This document shows, piece by piece, positions 1-10,285 of a DNA stretch of 64,000 bases. A program made the position numbers and the translations under genes. Where the stretch lies: NCBI RefSeq assembly GCF_023757625.1, contig NZ_JALGBZ010000007.1:62001-126000 (forward strand), read 5' to 3'. How positions within the stretch are numbered: the stretch's first letter is position 1; every line of letters starts with the position of its first letter. Origin of the DNA: Halomonas sp. S3-1-1. Its GTDB lineage: Bacteria; Pseudomonadota; Gammaproteobacteria; Pseudomonadales; Halomonadaceae. The notes beneath the pieces are model-generated. The model saw nothing but the letters and a program-made list of their open reading frames with translations. It was not told the origin of the DNA and did no database searches.

Positions 1-1
1 G

Positions 2-61
2 GGCTGGCTGGGCGCATGGCTTGCCGTGTCGCGCTATCTATCCAGCATTCGCCCGCGCTGA
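2..61 (+). CDS. ftsX: FtsX C-terminal end (partial)
   Basis: The first bases encode the last 19 residues of a membrane protein, ending GWLGAWLAVSRYLSSIRPR and then TGA. The hydrophobic, Trp-rich tail followed by a short basic end resembles the C-terminus of FtsX, the membrane half of the FtsEX divisome ABC system. ftsY-ftsE-ftsX-rpoH is the usual gammaproteobacterial order and rpoH follows here, which supports the call. Most of the gene lies outside the window. Confidence 0.6.
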   Translation, partial: GWLGAWLAVSRYLSSIRPR

Positions 62-73
62 GTCGGTTTTAAG

Positions 74-99
74 CGGGCGCGTTGCCCGACCGGTTTTTT
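74..99 (+). terminator. Probable terminator between ftsX and rpoH
   Basis: A 5-bp stem (CGGGC at 74-78 with GCCCG at 84-88) is followed by ACCGG and six T residues. A second pairing, CCCGAC (85-90) with GTCGGG (101-106), would compete with it. The stem is short, so termination may be partial. Confidence 0.4.
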
Positions 100-113
100 A
101 GTCGGGATACTTT

Positions 114-140
114 GAACCTTATACTTTAGTTACTGTCTTA
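114..140 (+). promoter_or_regulatory. Sigma-E-like promoter for rpoH, with an overlapping sigma-70 -10
   Basis: GAACCT (114-119) and TCTTA (136-140) are exactly 16 bases apart, close to the extracytoplasmic sigma-E pattern GAACTT-N16-TCTRA. TATACT at 120-125 could serve as a sigma-70 -10 element, though no good -35 lies 17 bases upstream. In E. coli one rpoH promoter is sigma-E dependent, so the arrangement makes biological sense. Start sites are inferred. Confidence 0.4.
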
Positions 141-242
141 GTGATTACTCCGACACGCTATGTCGATCGTGAACCGTATATGTTGGCTCATGTTGATGAC
201 GATAGCAGGTCGACCAGGATAGGTGACAAGGAGACCATCTGC

Positions 243-1109
243 ATGAGCACTAGTCTTCTACCGGTGGGTCAGCTTTCTCCAGGCAACGACCTGGGCGGTT
301 ACATTCAAGCGGTCAATTGCATTTCTGTGCTTACCGTCGAAGAGGAGCAGGCGCTGGCACGCCGCCTCTACGACGAGGGCGATCTCGAAGCGGCGCGGCG
401 GCTGGTCATGTCGCACCTGCGCTTCGTGGTTCATATTGCGCGCAGCTACTCGGGCTACGGGCTGCCCCAGGCCGACCTGATTCAGGAAGGCAACGTGGGT
501 CTGATGAAGGCGGTCAAACGCTTCGACCCCAATCAGGGCGTGCGGCTGGTCTCTTTCGCCGTGCACTGGATCAAGGCCGAAATTCACGAGTTCGTGCTGC
601 GCAACTGGCGCATCGTGAAAATCGCGACCACCAAGGCCCAGCGCAAGCTGTTCTTCAATCTGCGCAGCGCGAAAAAGCGTTTGGCTTGGCTGAACAACGA
701 CGAAGTTGACGCCATCGCCAAGGATCTCGATGTAAAACCCGAGATCGTTCGAGACATGGAAGGGCGCCTATCGGCGTTCGATGCAGGCTTCGATGCCTCG
801 CCGAGCGACGATGAAGATAGCCCCTACCAGGCGCCGGCGCAGTTTCTCGACGACGCCACTTTGGATCCGGCAACTCAGCTTGAGGACAGCGACTTCGAAG
901 AGGATTCCACGCGCCGCCTGCAGCTGGCGCTAAGTGAGCTCGACGACCGCTCGCGGGATATCCTGCAGCGCCGCTGGCTGACCGACGACAAGTCGACGCT
1001 GCACGACTTGGCCGACGTTTACGGCGTGAGCGCCGAGCGCATTCGCCAGCTCGAAAAGAACGCCATGAAGAAGCTTCGCGCTAAGATGGGCGACACCCTC
1101 GCCGCCTAA
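243..1109 (+). CDS. rpoH: RNA polymerase heat-shock sigma factor RpoH (sigma-32)
   Basis: This 288-residue sigma factor directs RNA polymerase to heat-shock promoters. Region 2 is visible as [20 protein letters not shown], then [19 protein letters not shown] and the -10 recognition helix [15 protein letters not shown]. The RpoH-box region follows as [19 protein letters not shown], and the C-terminal helix-turn-helix ([19 protein letters not shown]) recognises the -35. The reading frame is open to 141, but the ATG at 243 gives [10 protein letters not shown] and the family length; a GACAAGGAGA site lies just upstream. The long leader could fold as a thermosensor, as in E. coli, but this was not computed. 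A terminator follows. Confidence 0.95.
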   Translation: MSTSLLPVGQLSPGNDLGGYIQAVNCISVLTVEEEQALARRLYDEGDLEAARRLVMSHLRFVVHIARSYSGYGLPQADLIQEGNVGLMKAVKRFDPNQGVRLVSFAVHWIKAEIHEFVLRNWRIVKIATTKAQRKLFFNLRSAKKRLAWLNNDEVDAIAKDLDVKPEIVRDMEGRLSAFDAGFDASPSDDEDSPYQAPAQFLDDATLDPATQLEDSDFEEDSTRRLQLALSELDDRSRDILQRRWLTDDKSTLHDLADVYGVSAERIRQLEKNAMKKLRAKMGDTLAA

Positions 1110-1128
1110 TTCGAAGCGATGAAAAGCG

Positions 1129-1157
1129 AAAAGCCCCGGCATCCACCGGGGCTTTTT
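1129..1157. terminator. Bidirectional terminator between rpoH and slmA
   Basis: AAGCCCCGG (1131-1139) pairs with CCGGGGCTT (1146-1154) around a 6-base loop, flanked by A residues on the left and TTTTT on the right. This suits convergent genes, serving rpoH on plus and slmA on minus. Confidence 0.85.
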
Positions 1158-1183
1158 CATGCCTGCACGTTTGAATTGAGCTT

Positions 1184-1792
1184 TTAGGCGGGCATGGCGC
1201 TCTCTTTCAATAGCCCCGAGGCGATCAGCGCCCACTGGTCGTCCCAGTACTCGGTTGGGACGCGCTTGAAGTCGCTGCGCACGTACTGCGAAATGCGTCC
1301 TTCGGCCTGGGCGATGAGCAAATTCGCCGCCGCCGAGGCGGTGATGGTCGTGCGCCGACCTTCGCGGATTTCTGCCTCGCGCAGGATTTGCTTGAGCTGA
1401 GTCTCCAATCGTTCAAAGAGCTGGTGCACGCGCTGTCTGAGCCTGGCCGTCTCGCCGGTGAGCACGTCGCCGCCGAGAACCCGCGCAAGCCCCGGGTTTT
1501 TCTCGGCAAAGCCCAAAAGCAGCGAGAGAATCGTCGCGCAGCGGCGCTCGGCATCGGGGATGTCCTCGAGAATACGCGTGATGCGCGCGAAGACGCTCTC
1601 CTCGATGTAGTCGATCAAACCCTCGAACATGCGCGCCTTGCTCGGAAAGTGGCGATACAGCGCCGCCTCGGAGACGCCGACTTGGCGGGCCAGCGCGGCG
1701 GTGGTGATACGCTTGCCGCTGTCCTCTTCGAGCATGATGGCCAGCGCTTGCAGGATCTGTTCGCGCCGACGCGGTTTGTTGTCATCGCTCAT
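1184..1792 (-). CDS. slmA: Nucleoid occlusion factor SlmA (TetR family)
   Basis: This 202-residue TetR-fold DNA-binding protein should bind SlmA-binding sites on the nucleoid and block FtsZ assembly over unsegregated DNA. The N-terminal helix-turn-helix reads ITTAALARQVGVSEAALYRHF (about residues 29-49), with SKARMFEGLIDYIEE next, as in SlmA. It is the last gene of the minus-strand run coaBC-dut-algC-argB-slmA, starting 16 bases after argB, an order shared with Pseudomonas and its relatives. The length matches the E. coli protein (198). Confidence 0.9.
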   Translation of the reverse strand: MSDDNKPRRREQILQALAIMLEEDSGKRITTAALARQVGVSEAALYRHFPSKARMFEGLIDYIEESVFARITRILEDIPDAERRCATILSLLLGFAEKNPGLARVLGGDVLTGETARLRQRVHQLFERLETQLKQILREAEIREGRRTTITASAAANLLIAQAEGRISQYVRSDFKRVPTEYWDDQWALIASGLLKESAMPA

Positions 1793-1808
1793 GTGCCACC
1801 CCCTTGCC

Positions 1809-2750
<942 letters not shown>

Positions 2751-2771
2751 TTATGGCGCGTTGGGCGCGCT

Positions 2772-4166
2772 CTAGTGTGTCGGCTCGGCAATCGCGGCGA
2801 TGTCCAGATCAGGCGCGGTGCGGGCCAGCGCCTGGGCAAAGCGCGCCCTGATCCGTGAAAGTGCGGCGTCGCTTTCCCCTTCGAAGCGAAGCACCAGCGC
2901 CGGCGTGGTGTTCGAGGCCCGGCAAAGCCCGAAGCCATCGCTGTAGTCCACGCGAATGCCGTCGATCGTGGTCTTGATACCTTCGCCGAAGTCGCCATCT
3001 CTGGCAAGCGCTTCCACCAGGCCGAACTTTTCTTCATCGGCGACCGCGACGTTGATTTCCGGGGTGCTGACTTCCTGGGGAAAGCGTGCGAACAGCGCAT
3101 CAGCACTATCACTCTGCCCGCTCAAAATCTCCAACAGCCGCGCGGCGGCGTAGAGGCCGTCGTCGAAGCCGTACCAGCGCTCCTTGAAGAAAATGTGCCC
3201 ACTCATTTCGCCGCCCAACAGCGCGCCGATCTCGATCATGCGCGCCTTGATCAGCGAGTGGCCGGTGCGCCACATCTCCGGCTCGCCGCCGGCGTCAGCA
3301 ATGGTGTGGGCGAGGCGGCGGCTGCACTTGACGTCGAAAATCACGCCCGCGCCCGGGTGGCGGGCGAGCAGGTCGGTGGCGAACAGCGCCAACAGGTGGT
3401 CCGGATTAATGATGCGCCCGCTTTGGGTGACCACGCCCAGCCGGTCGCCGTCGCCATCAAACGCCAGCCCAATATCCGCGCCCTGTCGTTTGACCTCCTC
3501 GATCAGCGCGATGAGGTTCTCCGGCTTGCCCGGGTCCGGGTGGTGGTTGGGAAAGCGCCCGTCGATCTCCTCATATAGCGGCGTGGTGCGAACGCCCAGG
3601 CGGCGGATCAGCTCGGGGCCAAGCTCGCCGGCCACGCCGTTGCCGCAGTCCACCACGGCGTGCAGCGGTCGGGCCACGGTGACGTCACGGGTGATACGCG
3701 AAAGATACGCCTCGCGCACGTCCACCTCGCAGTACGCGCCGTTGCCTTCGGCCAGTTCGCCGCTTGCGATGCGCTCATAAAGCGCGGTGATGGTCTCGTT
3801 CGAGAGCGTTTCGCCGCCGAGCACGACCTTGAAGCCGTTGTACTCGGGCGGGTTGTGGCTTCCCGTGACCATCACCCCGGAGCGGCTGGCGCCAAGCGTA
3901 TGGGTGGCGAAGTAGAGTGTTGGGGTGGGCACCATGCCGATGTCGATGACGTCGACCCCGGCGCGCAGAAGCCCCGCCACCAGCGCTTGCTGGAGTTTGG
4001 GCCCGGAGAGGCGCCCGTCGCGGGCAACGATCACCGCGCGCTCGCCTCGGGCAGCGGCTTCAGAGCCTACCGCCTGGCCGATCAGCGTGGTCGTGGCCTC
4101 GGTCAGGGTGTCGTCCACGACGCCGCGGATATCGTAGGCGCGAAAGATGGAAGCGGGTACCGTCAT
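2772..4166 (-). CDS. algC: Phosphomannomutase/phosphoglucomutase AlgC
   Basis: This 464-residue alpha-D-phosphohexomutase interconverts mannose or glucose 6- and 1-phosphates, feeding LPS core and exopolysaccharide synthesis. The phosphoserine loop is TGSHNPPEYNG (Ser near residue 103), the metal loop DGDGDR, and the sugar-binding loop GEMSGH. The C-terminal phosphate-binding loop is at RASNTTPALVLRFEG. Length and motifs match Pseudomonas AlgC (463). It sits between dut (29-base gap) and argB. The substrate range is inferred from the family. Confidence 0.93.
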   Translation of the reverse strand: MTVPASIFRAYDIRGVVDDTLTEATTTLIGQAVGSEAAARGERAVIVARDGRLSGPKLQQALVAGLLRAGVDVIDIGMVPTPTLYFATHTLGASRSGVMVTGSHNPPEYNGFKVVLGGETLSNETITALYERIASGELAEGNGAYCEVDVREAYLSRITRDVTVARPLHAVVDCGNGVAGELGPELIRRLGVRTTPLYEEIDGRFPNHHPDPGKPENLIALIEEVKRQGADIGLAFDGDGDRLGVVTQSGRIINPDHLLALFATDLLARHPGAGVIFDVKCSRRLAHTIADAGGEPEMWRTGHSLIKARMIEIGALLGGEMSGHIFFKERWYGFDDGLYAAARLLEILSGQSDSADALFARFPQEVSTPEINVAVADEEKFGLVEALARDGDFGEGIKTTIDGIRVDYSDGFGLCRASNTTPALVLRFEGESDAALSRIRARFAQALARTAPDLDIAAIAEPTH

Positions 4167-4195
4167 GAGCGTGTCCTGAAGTCAGCCAAAAGGGG

Positions 4196-4651
4196 TTATC
4201 CGCGACCGGTGCTGCCGAAGCCGCCGGCGCCACGCGCACTGTCGTCAAAGCTCTCGACGATCTCGAGCGACGCCTGCACCACCGGTACCAGTACGTACTG
4301 GGCCAGCCGCTCGAAGGGCTCGATGGTGAAGCTCGCCTTTCCACGGTTCCACACCGATATCTTGAGCTCGCCCTGGTAGTCCGAATCGATCAAACCCACC
4401 AGGTTGCCGAGCACGATGCCGTGCTTGTGGCCTAGCCCGGAGCGCGGCAGGATCATGCCGGCAAGGTTTGGGTCACCGATATGAATGGCAAGGCCGGTGC
4501 CTACGAGCTCGCACTCGCCGGGGGCGAGCGTCAAGGGCGCATCCAGCAGGGCGCGCAGGTCCATGCCCGCCGCGCCTTCGGAGCCGTAGCTTGGGAGGTA
4601 ATCCAGCATGCGCTCGTCGAGTACCTTGCACTTCAAGGGGGGGTGGCTCAT
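4196..4651 (-). CDS. dut: Deoxyuridine 5'-triphosphate nucleotidohydrolase (dUTPase)
   Basis: This 151-residue trimeric dUTPase hydrolyses dUTP to dUMP and pyrophosphate, keeping uracil out of DNA and supplying dUMP for thymidylate. Conserved motifs run in order: GMDLRA (motif 1), [12 protein letters not shown] (motif 2), [16 protein letters not shown] (motif 3, with the catalytic Asp) and the flexible C-terminal [11 protein letters not shown] (motif 5). Its start overlaps the coaBC stop by 4 bases, so translation is probably coupled. The dfp/coaBC-dut pair is conserved widely in proteobacteria. Confidence 0.96.
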   Translation of the reverse strand: MSHPPLKCKVLDERMLDYLPSYGSEGAAGMDLRALLDAPLTLAPGECELVGTGLAIHIGDPNLAGMILPRSGLGHKHGIVLGNLVGLIDSDYQGELKISVWNRGKASFTIEPFERLAQYVLVPVVQASLEIVESFDDSARGAGGFGSTGRG

Positions 4652-5922
4652 TGCTTTGTTTCCGCGGTTGAGTCGATCAGTGAAAGCGCCTTGCCGACGA
4701 TCAGACGGGCAAGGGCGGTTTTGGGTTGGGGCGGGGCACTTTGCTGGTCAACGTCTGCGCCGGCGCGCCAGATCAACATCGCGGCGTTGTCGTCGCTGCC
4801 AAAGCCGAGGCCCTCGTGGGAGACGTCGTTGGCCACCACCATGTCGAGGCGCTTGCGTAAAAGCTTCTCGCCGGCGTAGTGCGCCACGTCCTGGGTCTCG
4901 GCGGCAAAGCCGATCACAAAAGGGCGTGCCGGCGCGTCGAGCGCGGCAACGTTCGCAATGATGTCCGGGTTCTTGACCAGCGTCAGGGTCAGCGTGTCGA
5001 CACCTTGCGTCTTTTTGATCTTGTGCTCGGCGGGGTGCTCGGCGCGGTAGTCCGCCACCGCCGCGCAGCCGATGAAAAGGGCCGCACTCGGGGCCAAACG
5101 CAGCGCCTCATCATGCATCTGCCGGGCGCTTTCGACGTCGATGCGCGTCACGCCCGCCGGGGTGGCAAGATGGACCGGGCCGCTGATCAGCGTTACCCGA
5201 CAGCCCGCCTCAACGGCGGCGGCGGCCAGCGCGTAGCCCATCTTGCCGGAGCTTTGGTTGGTAAGATAGCGCACCGGGTCGAGCGCCTCCCGGGTGGGGC
5301 CGGCGGTAATCACCGCGTGGGGGCGCTTGGCATCAAGCGCGGGCGCCGTCGGGGCCAGGCGCCGGGCGAGCGCCTCGACGATCTCTTCGGGTTCGCTCAT
5401 GCGCCCGGGGCCAACGTCACCGCAGGCCTGCTCGCCGGCGGCGGGACCGATCACCTGCCAGCCGTCGTGATCGAGCTGTGCTGCATTTCGCTGGCTGGCC
5501 GGGTGGCGCCACATCGCTTGGTTCATCGCCGGCGCAATCAGCCGCGGCGCCTCGCAGGCAAGGCTCAGCGTGGTGAGCAAGTCGTCGGCCAGCCCATGCA
5601 CCAGCCGCGCGATCAGATCCGCCGTGGCCGGCGCGATCAAGAGCGCATCCGCCCAGCGGGCGAGCTCGATATGGCCCATGCCGGCTTCTGCCTGCGGGTC
5701 CAAAAGCGAGGTGCGCACTGCCTCGCCGGAGAGCGCCTGCAGGGTGAGCGGGGTTATGAACGCCTGAGCGCCGTCGGTGAGCACCACGCGCACCTCGCCG
5801 CCGGCCTGCTTGATTAGCCGAATGATCTGGGCGCTTTTGTAAGCGGCAATACCGGCGCTGACGCCAAGAAGGATGCGTTTGCCCGCCAGCGCAGCGTGCG
5901 GGAAGGCCTGAATCGACGCCAT
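4648..5922 (-). CDS. coaBC: Bifunctional phosphopantothenoylcysteine decarboxylase/phosphopantothenate-cysteine ligase CoaBC
   Basis: The enzyme joins 4'-phosphopantothenate to cysteine (CoaB half, C-terminal) and decarboxylates the product with FMN (CoaC half, N-terminal) in coenzyme A synthesis. CoaC shows [16 protein letters not shown], the substrate clamp MNQAMW and the reactive cysteine loop [13 protein letters not shown]. CoaB shows [19 protein letters not shown] and SSGKMG, with [19 protein letters not shown] later. The ATG at 5922 is chosen because AGGAGGAG lies 5 bases upstream; the frame is open a further 13 codons. It gives 424 residues. The gene is first in the minus-strand run and divergent from radC. 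Confidence 0.95.
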   Translation of the reverse strand: MASIQAFPHAALAGKRILLGVSAGIAAYKSAQIIRLIKQAGGEVRVVLTDGAQAFITPLTLQALSGEAVRTSLLDPQAEAGMGHIELARWADALLIAPATADLIARLVHGLADDLLTTLSLACEAPRLIAPAMNQAMWRHPASQRNAAQLDHDGWQVIGPAAGEQACGDVGPGRMSEPEEIVEALARRLAPTAPALDAKRPHAVITAGPTREALDPVRYLTNQSSGKMGYALAAAAVEAGCRVTLISGPVHLATPAGVTRIDVESARQMHDEALRLAPSAALFIGCAAVADYRAEHPAEHKIKKTQGVDTLTLTLVKNPDIIANVAALDAPARPFVIGFAAETQDVAHYAGEKLLRKRLDMVVANDVSHEGLGFGSDDNAAMLIWRAGADVDQQSAPPQPKTALARLIVGKALSLIDSTAETKQ

Positions 5923-6093
5923 ACACTCCTCCTGAATGAAACGCTGAAAAAGCCGGGCCACCGCCCGCCGTGAAGGGGCTCACCATACCATTTGGGCGCC
6001 GGTTTTGGCAGGTTCGCTCGCGGGCTTCTAGGCTAGGTATAGTGAGCGCTGGCCGCGCACATCGATACAATAACGATACGCAAGGGGGTGGGA

Positions 6094-6768
6094 ATGGGCA
6101 TCAATCACTGGCCGGAGGGCGAACGCCCCCGCGAGAAGCTTCTAACGCTGGGCGCCCAGGCGCTGTCGGACGCCGAGCTTCTGGCGATTTTTCTGCGCGT
6201 TGGCGTCAAGGGGCGCTCGGCGGTGGATCTCGCCCGCGACCTGCTCACCCGCTTCGGCGGGCTCAGGCCGTTTCTGGAGTCCGATGAGCGCGCCTTTTGC
6301 CAGGCCCACGGGCTGGGCTCGGCGAAGTTCGCCCAGCTACAGGCGACCCTCGAACTCTCACGGCGCCACCTGGCTACCCAGCTCGCCCGGGGCAATGCGC
6401 TTACCTCGCCGTCGCTGGTGCGCCACTACCTGCGCTCGCAGCTGAGGCATTTGGGCCACGAGGAGTTCGCGGTGCTTTTTTTGGATACTCAGCACCGAAT
6501 CATTCGCTATGAGGCGCTGTTTCGCGGTACCCTAGACAGCGCATCTGTCTACCCTCGCGATGTTGCCAAGCGCGCCCTGGAGCTCAACGCAGGCGCGGTG
6601 ATTCTGGCCCACAACCACCCCTCTGGTGTAGCCGAACCCAGCGATGCCGACCGACGCATCACCGAGCGTTTGACTCAGGCGCTGGGGCTTTTCGACGTGC
6701 GGGTGCTGGATCATTTCGTGGTGGGGGATGCGGATGTCATCTCTTTTGCCGAGCGCGGCTGGCTTTGA
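6094..6768 (+). CDS. radC: RadC/YeeS family JAB1-MPN domain protein
   Basis: This 224-residue protein has an N-terminal helix-hairpin-helix-like part ([20 protein letters not shown]) and a C-terminal JAB metalloprotease-fold domain with the zinc motif HNHPSG followed by PSDADRRIT. It was named for DNA repair, but its biochemical role remains unclear. The ATG at 6094 is chosen because AAGGGGG ends six bases before it; a GTG at 6088 would lie inside that site. It is divergent from coaBC, as in many gammaproteobacteria. Confidence 0.9.
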   Translation: MGINHWPEGERPREKLLTLGAQALSDAELLAIFLRVGVKGRSAVDLARDLLTRFGGLRPFLESDERAFCQAHGLGSAKFAQLQATLELSRRHLATQLARGNALTSPSLVRHYLRSQLRHLGHEEFAVLFLDTQHRIIRYEALFRGTLDSASVYPRDVAKRALELNAGAVILAHNHPSGVAEPSDADRRITERLTQALGLFDVRVLDHFVVGDADVISFAERGWL

Positions 6769-6827
6769 AGAAAGCCGGCGTTTTACCGTTCAAAAGGGCC
6801 TTTTTGACCCTTTAGGCACGCTTTTGC

Positions 6828-6856
6828 TTGCCGCTGACCGGATGCTCTGGTATAAA
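6828..6856 (+). promoter_or_regulatory. Promoter of rpmB-rpmG (extended -10)
   Basis: TTGCCG (6828-6833), a 17-base spacer and TATAAA (6851-6856), with TG one base before the hexamer (extended -10). It lies 141 bases before the rpmB start. A weak hairpin, AAAGGG (6793-6798) with CCCTTT (6808-6813), may end radC transcription just upstream. Confidence 0.65.
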
Positions 6857-6997
6857 GTGCCACCTTTAAACTTGGGTTGAATAACGGATTCGGGTACAGC
6901 CAGGCCATCGCGGCATCGACTGACTCCCTCCCTTCCGGTTTGCCCGACAGTTTTGAACACTCAGGCTTATACCCTGGCCAAGCGGTTGGAGGCTCTC

Positions 6998-7234
6998 ATG
7001 TCCAAAGTATGTCAGGTTACCGGCAAGCGTCCGGTAACTGGTAATAACGTTTCACACTCCCAGCGTAAGACACGTCGTCGTTTCTTGCCGAACCTGCACA
7101 CGCACCGTTTCTGGGTCGAATCCGAGAACCGTTTCGTGAAGCTGCGCGTCTCTTCCAAGGGTATGCGCATCATCGACAAGAAAGGTATCGAGACCGTGCT
7201 GGCCGACATCCGCAAGCGCGGCGACGCCATCTAA
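6998..7234 (+). CDS. rpmB: 50S ribosomal protein L28
   Basis: A 78-residue large-subunit protein beginning [20 protein letters not shown] and containing [18 protein letters not shown] and MRIIDKKGI, almost the E. coli L28 sequence. The frame is open upstream to 6953, but the ATG at 6998 is preceded by TTGGAGG and gives the family length. It lacks the two CxxC pairs of zinc-binding L28, so it is the C-minus form. It is cotranscribed with rpmG 46 bases downstream. Confidence 0.98.
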   Translation: MSKVCQVTGKRPVTGNNVSHSQRKTRRRFLPNLHTHRFWVESENRFVKLRVSSKGMRIIDKKGIETVLADIRKRGDAI

Positions 7235-7280
7235 GCTCGTTTTCAGCTATTATTAGCGACGCATTTTGGGAGATTGAACC

Positions 7281-7436
7281 ATGCGCGATAAGATTCGTCT
7301 GGTGTCCAGCGCCGGTACCGGCCACTTCTACACCACCGACAAGAACAAGCGGAACACCCCCGACAAGTTCGAGTTCAAGAAGTATGACCCGGTGGTTCGC
7401 AAGCACGTTATCTACAAGGAAGCCAAGATCAAGTAA
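7281..7436 (+). CDS. rpmG: 50S ribosomal protein L33
   Basis: A 51-residue basic protein beginning [19 protein letters not shown] and ending [11 protein letters not shown]. It has no cysteines, so it is the zinc-independent form of L33. GGGAGA lies 10 bases before the ATG. The rpmB-rpmG pair is standard in proteobacteria, and a strong terminator follows 45 bases after the stop. Confidence 0.97.
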   Translation: MRDKIRLVSSAGTGHFYTTDKNKRNTPDKFEFKKYDPVVRKHVIYKEAKIK

Positions 7437-7480
7437 TTTCGATTACGCTGATCGGCTTTCACCGCAGGCTTGGCCTGCCG

Positions 7481-7508
7481 AAAACCCGGCCCTAAAAGCC
7501 GGGTTTTT
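7481..7508 (+). terminator. Terminator of rpmB-rpmG
   Basis: A perfect 10-bp stem, AAAACCCGGC (7481-7490) with GCCGGGTTTT (7498-7507), around a 7-base loop and ending in a run of T. Confidence 0.9.
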
Positions 7509-7593
7509 GCATGCATGGCCCCTGCACCGCCGGATAGCCACCTGCGCTCGCTAAGCGACCCTTGACCGACTTCAACTCTTACAGGTATCCGTC

Positions 7594-8427
7594 ATGCCCG
7601 AGCTGCCCGAGGTCGAAACCACCCGTCTGGGCATCGCGCCCTATATTGAGGGCCAGGAGATCGCCGAGGTGCGCGTGCGCAACCGCCGCCTGCGCGTGCC
7701 GGTGCCCGAGGACTTCGAGCAGCGCCTGATCGGCGCCCGGGTGGGAAGCGTCACGCGCCGGGCCAAGTATCTGCGACTGCCGCTGGCGTCCAGCGAGGGC
7801 GGGAGCGAGGGGACGCTGTTATGGCACCTGGGGATGTCCGGCAGTTTGCGCATCGCCCGCGTCGGGGATCTGCCCAAAAAGCACGATCACGTGGATCTCG
7901 TGACCGGCGATGGCTTCGTGCTTCGCTACCATGACCCGCGCCGCTTCGGCTTCGTCGACTGGCAGCAGGGTGATGGCACCGAGGACACGCGGTTGGCGCA
8001 CCTGGGCCCGGAGCCCTTGAGCGAGGCCTTCGACGGCGCTTGGCTCTACCGGCTCTCGCGCGGCAAGCGCATGGCGGTCAAGCCGTTTTTGATGGACAAC
8101 CGCGTGGTGGTCGGAGCGGGCAATATCTACGCCGCGGAGGCGCTGTTCATCGCCGGCATTGACCCGCGCCGCGCTGCCGGGCGTATTTCGAAAGCGCGCT
8201 TCGATGACCTGGCGGTGGCGGTCAAGGAAGTGCTGGCCGCCGCCATCACTAAAGGCGGCACCACGCTTCGCGATTTCGTCAGCGGTCAGGGCGAGCCTGG
8301 CTACTTCGCCCAGCAGCTCAACGTCTACGGGCGTCAGGGCGAGCCCTGCCGGCGCTGCGGGCAGTCCCTAAAGCGCATCGTTTTGGGTCAGCGGGCAAGT
8401 GTTTTCTGCCCGGGATGTCAGCGCTAA
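7594..8427 (+). CDS. mutM: Formamidopyrimidine-DNA glycosylase MutM (Fpg)
   Basis: This 277-residue base-excision repair enzyme removes 8-oxoguanine and formamidopyrimidines and cuts the abasic site. It begins [14 protein letters not shown], where Pro2 is the Schiff-base nucleophile and Glu3 the general acid. The helix-two-turn-helix segment contains [13 protein letters not shown], and the C-terminal zinc finger has two CxxC pairs (CRRC and CPGC). Full family length. It is followed by rlmI 39 bases downstream. Confidence 0.96.
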   Translation: MPELPEVETTRLGIAPYIEGQEIAEVRVRNRRLRVPVPEDFEQRLIGARVGSVTRRAKYLRLPLASSEGGSEGTLLWHLGMSGSLRIARVGDLPKKHDHVDLVTGDGFVLRYHDPRRFGFVDWQQGDGTEDTRLAHLGPEPLSEAFDGAWLYRLSRGKRMAVKPFLMDNRVVVGAGNIYAAEALFIAGIDPRRAAGRISKARFDDLAVAVKEVLAAAITKGGTTLRDFVSGQGEPGYFAQQLNVYGRQGEPCRRCGQSLKRIVLGQRASVFCPGCQR

Positions 8428-8466
8428 ACTTATTTTCACGCTTTGCCGATGCTTTTGGAGAAACCA

Positions 8467-9657
8467 GTGACCCAACGCCTGCGCTTGAATAAAAATGCCG
8501 ACCGCCGCCTGAAGGCGGGGCATCTGTGGATCTACTCCAACGAGGTGGATACCAAAGAGACGCCGCTCAAGGAGTTCGCCGCCGGCGAGGCCGCGCTGAT
8601 CGAGGCCTCCAACGGCAAGGCCATTGGCGTGGCCTACGTGAACCCGCACTCGTTGATCTGCGCTCGCATCATGTCCCGCGACCCGGAGATGCGCCTTGAC
8701 CGGTCGCTGTTCGTACACCGCTTCAACCAGGCGCTGGCGCTGCGCGAGCGCATGTTCGACCAGCCGTTCTACCGCCTGATTCACGGCGAAGGCGACCTGC
8801 TGCCGGGGCTGATCATCGACCGCTTTGGCGACGTGCTCGTAGTGCAGCTCAACACCGCCGGCATGCAGGCGCTGGCGGACGAGATCGTCGACGCGCTGGA
8901 GAAGGTCGTCAAGCCCGAGGTGATCGTTTTCCGTAACGACACCGGCGGGCGCCGCCAGGAAGGGCTCGAGGCTCAGGTCGAAGTGGTCAAGGGCGTGCTG
9001 CCTGACGAAGTGCTGATCGAGGAGAACGGCGCGCGCTTCGTGGTGCCGGTGCTTAACGGCCAGAAGACCGGCTGGTTCTTCGATCACCGCGTCAACCGCG
9101 CCTGGCTCAACGGCCAGGTGGCGGGCAAGCGCGTGCTGGACGTGTTCAGCTACGTGGGTGGCTGGGGCGTTCAGGCCGCGTCCAGCGGCGCCTCGGAAGT
9201 GCTCTGCGTGGATAGCTCCGGGGCGGCGCTCGAGCAAGTGGCGCGCAACGCCGAGCTCAACGGCGTACACGAGCAGGTGGCGGTGGGTGAAGGCGACGCC
9301 TTCGAGGCGCTGGCCGCGCTCAAGGCCGACGGCGAGCAGTTCGACGTGGTGATTCTCGACCCGCCGGCGTTCATCAAAAAGCGTAAGGACATTCCCAACG
9401 GTGAGCGCGCCTACGCGCGGCTCAATCGCGAGGCGATGCGCCTGCTCGGCCGCGACGGACTGCTTCTTTCGGCGTCCTGCTCGATGCACCTTGGTCACGA
9501 CCGCCTGGTCGACGTGGTACGCGGCGCGGTGCGCCACCAGGATCGCCACGGCCAGGTCATTTTCCAGGGCCATCAGGGGCCGGATCACCCGGTGCACCCG
9601 GCGATTCCTGAAACCGCCTACCTCAAGGCGCTGGGCGTGCGGGTTTACCGCGACTGA
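8467..9657 (+). CDS. rlmI: 23S rRNA (cytosine-1962 C5)-methyltransferase RlmI
   Basis: An S-adenosylmethionine-dependent rRNA methyltransferase with an N-terminal PUA domain ([20 protein letters not shown]) and a C-terminal Rossmann domain: VLDVFSYVGGWGVQAA binds the cofactor and DPPAFIKKRKD is the catalytic motif. SASCSMHL carries the second conserved cysteine. The frame is open upstream to 8443, but the GTG at 8467 has TTTGGAG six bases before it and gives 396 residues, the E. coli length. An ATG at 8449 is the alternative start. Confidence 0.9.
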   Translation: MTQRLRLNKNADRRLKAGHLWIYSNEVDTKETPLKEFAAGEAALIEASNGKAIGVAYVNPHSLICARIMSRDPEMRLDRSLFVHRFNQALALRERMFDQPFYRLIHGEGDLLPGLIIDRFGDVLVVQLNTAGMQALADEIVDALEKVVKPEVIVFRNDTGGRRQEGLEAQVEVVKGVLPDEVLIEENGARFVVPVLNGQKTGWFFDHRVNRAWLNGQVAGKRVLDVFSYVGGWGVQAASSGASEVLCVDSSGAALEQVARNAELNGVHEQVAVGEGDAFEALAALKADGEQFDVVILDPPAFIKKRKDIPNGERAYARLNREAMRLLGRDGLLLSASCSMHLGHDRLVDVVRGAVRHQDRHGQVIFQGHQGPDHPVHPAIPETAYLKALGVRVYRD

Positions 9658-9693
9658 TCGAGGGCTGTCAGCCACTACGCGTAAGGAGTCAGC

Positions 9694-10143
9694 ATGGAGT
9701 GGGCACTGCCAGCGCCGTACGTCATGGCGATCACCGTCGAGGCCCGCGCCATCGACGCGTTTGGTCACGTCAACAACGGCGAGTATTTGCGCTGGATCGA
9801 GCGCATCAGTTGGGCCCACTCTGAAGTTCTGGGCCTCGATCTTGCCCGCTATCGCGCGCTCGACCGGGCGATGGTGGTGCACCGCCACGAGCTCGACTAC
9901 CTCGCTCCTGCCTTCGAGGGCGATACTCTTGCGCTGGCCACCTGGATCGTCGAGTGCGACCAACGCCTGAGCCTTACCCGCCGGTTCCAGCTCAAGCGTG
10001 ACAGCGACGGCAAGACGCTGCTCAATGCCCGCACGCGTTTTGTGTGCGCCGCGCTCTCCAGCGGGCGCCCCCAGCGCCTGCCCGAGGAGTATCGGCGAAT
10101 CTACGGCTCGGCGGTTGTGAGCGAGCCTGAGGGGAGCGGGTAG
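9694..10143 (+). CDS. Hotdog-fold acyl-CoA thioesterase (YbgC/4HBT-like)
   Basis: This 149-residue single hotdog domain carries DAFGHVNNGEYLRWIE, the conserved Asp/His/Asn active-site motif of the 4-hydroxybenzoyl-CoA thioesterase family. It should hydrolyse an acyl-CoA, but the substrate cannot be read from the sequence. GTAAGGAG lies before the ATG. It is 36 bases after rlmI on the same strand and is followed by a terminator, so mutM-rlmI-thioesterase may be one unit. Confidence 0.8.
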   Translation: MEWALPAPYVMAITVEARAIDAFGHVNNGEYLRWIERISWAHSEVLGLDLARYRALDRAMVVHRHELDYLAPAFEGDTLALATWIVECDQRLSLTRRFQLKRDSDGKTLLNARTRFVCAALSSGRPQRLPEEYRRIYGSAVVSEPEGSG

Positions 10144-10213
10144 GGCGCCAGGCCGCGACCAGATAGAGCGGATTTTTCTGTCAGCGCCCGGTTTGCGCCA
10201 GAATTTTCTTCTG

Positions 10214-10237
10214 AAAAACGCCTTTACCGGCGTTTTT
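10214..10237 (+). terminator. Terminator after the thioesterase gene
   Basis: A perfect 9-bp stem, AAAAACGCC (10214-10222) with GGCGTTTTT (10229-10237), around a 6-base loop. Confidence 0.85.
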
Positions 10238-10256
10238 CTCGTTTTAAGACCGCGCG

Positions 10257-10285
10257 CTGGCAGCGCCTTTCGACTGTGCTGTAAT
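10257..10285 (+). promoter_or_regulatory. Promoter of ald (extended -10)
   Basis: CTGGCA (10257-10262), 17 bases, then TGTAAT (10280-10285) preceded by TGC, an extended -10. It lies 37 bases before the ald start, immediately after the previous terminator. Confidence 0.55.
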
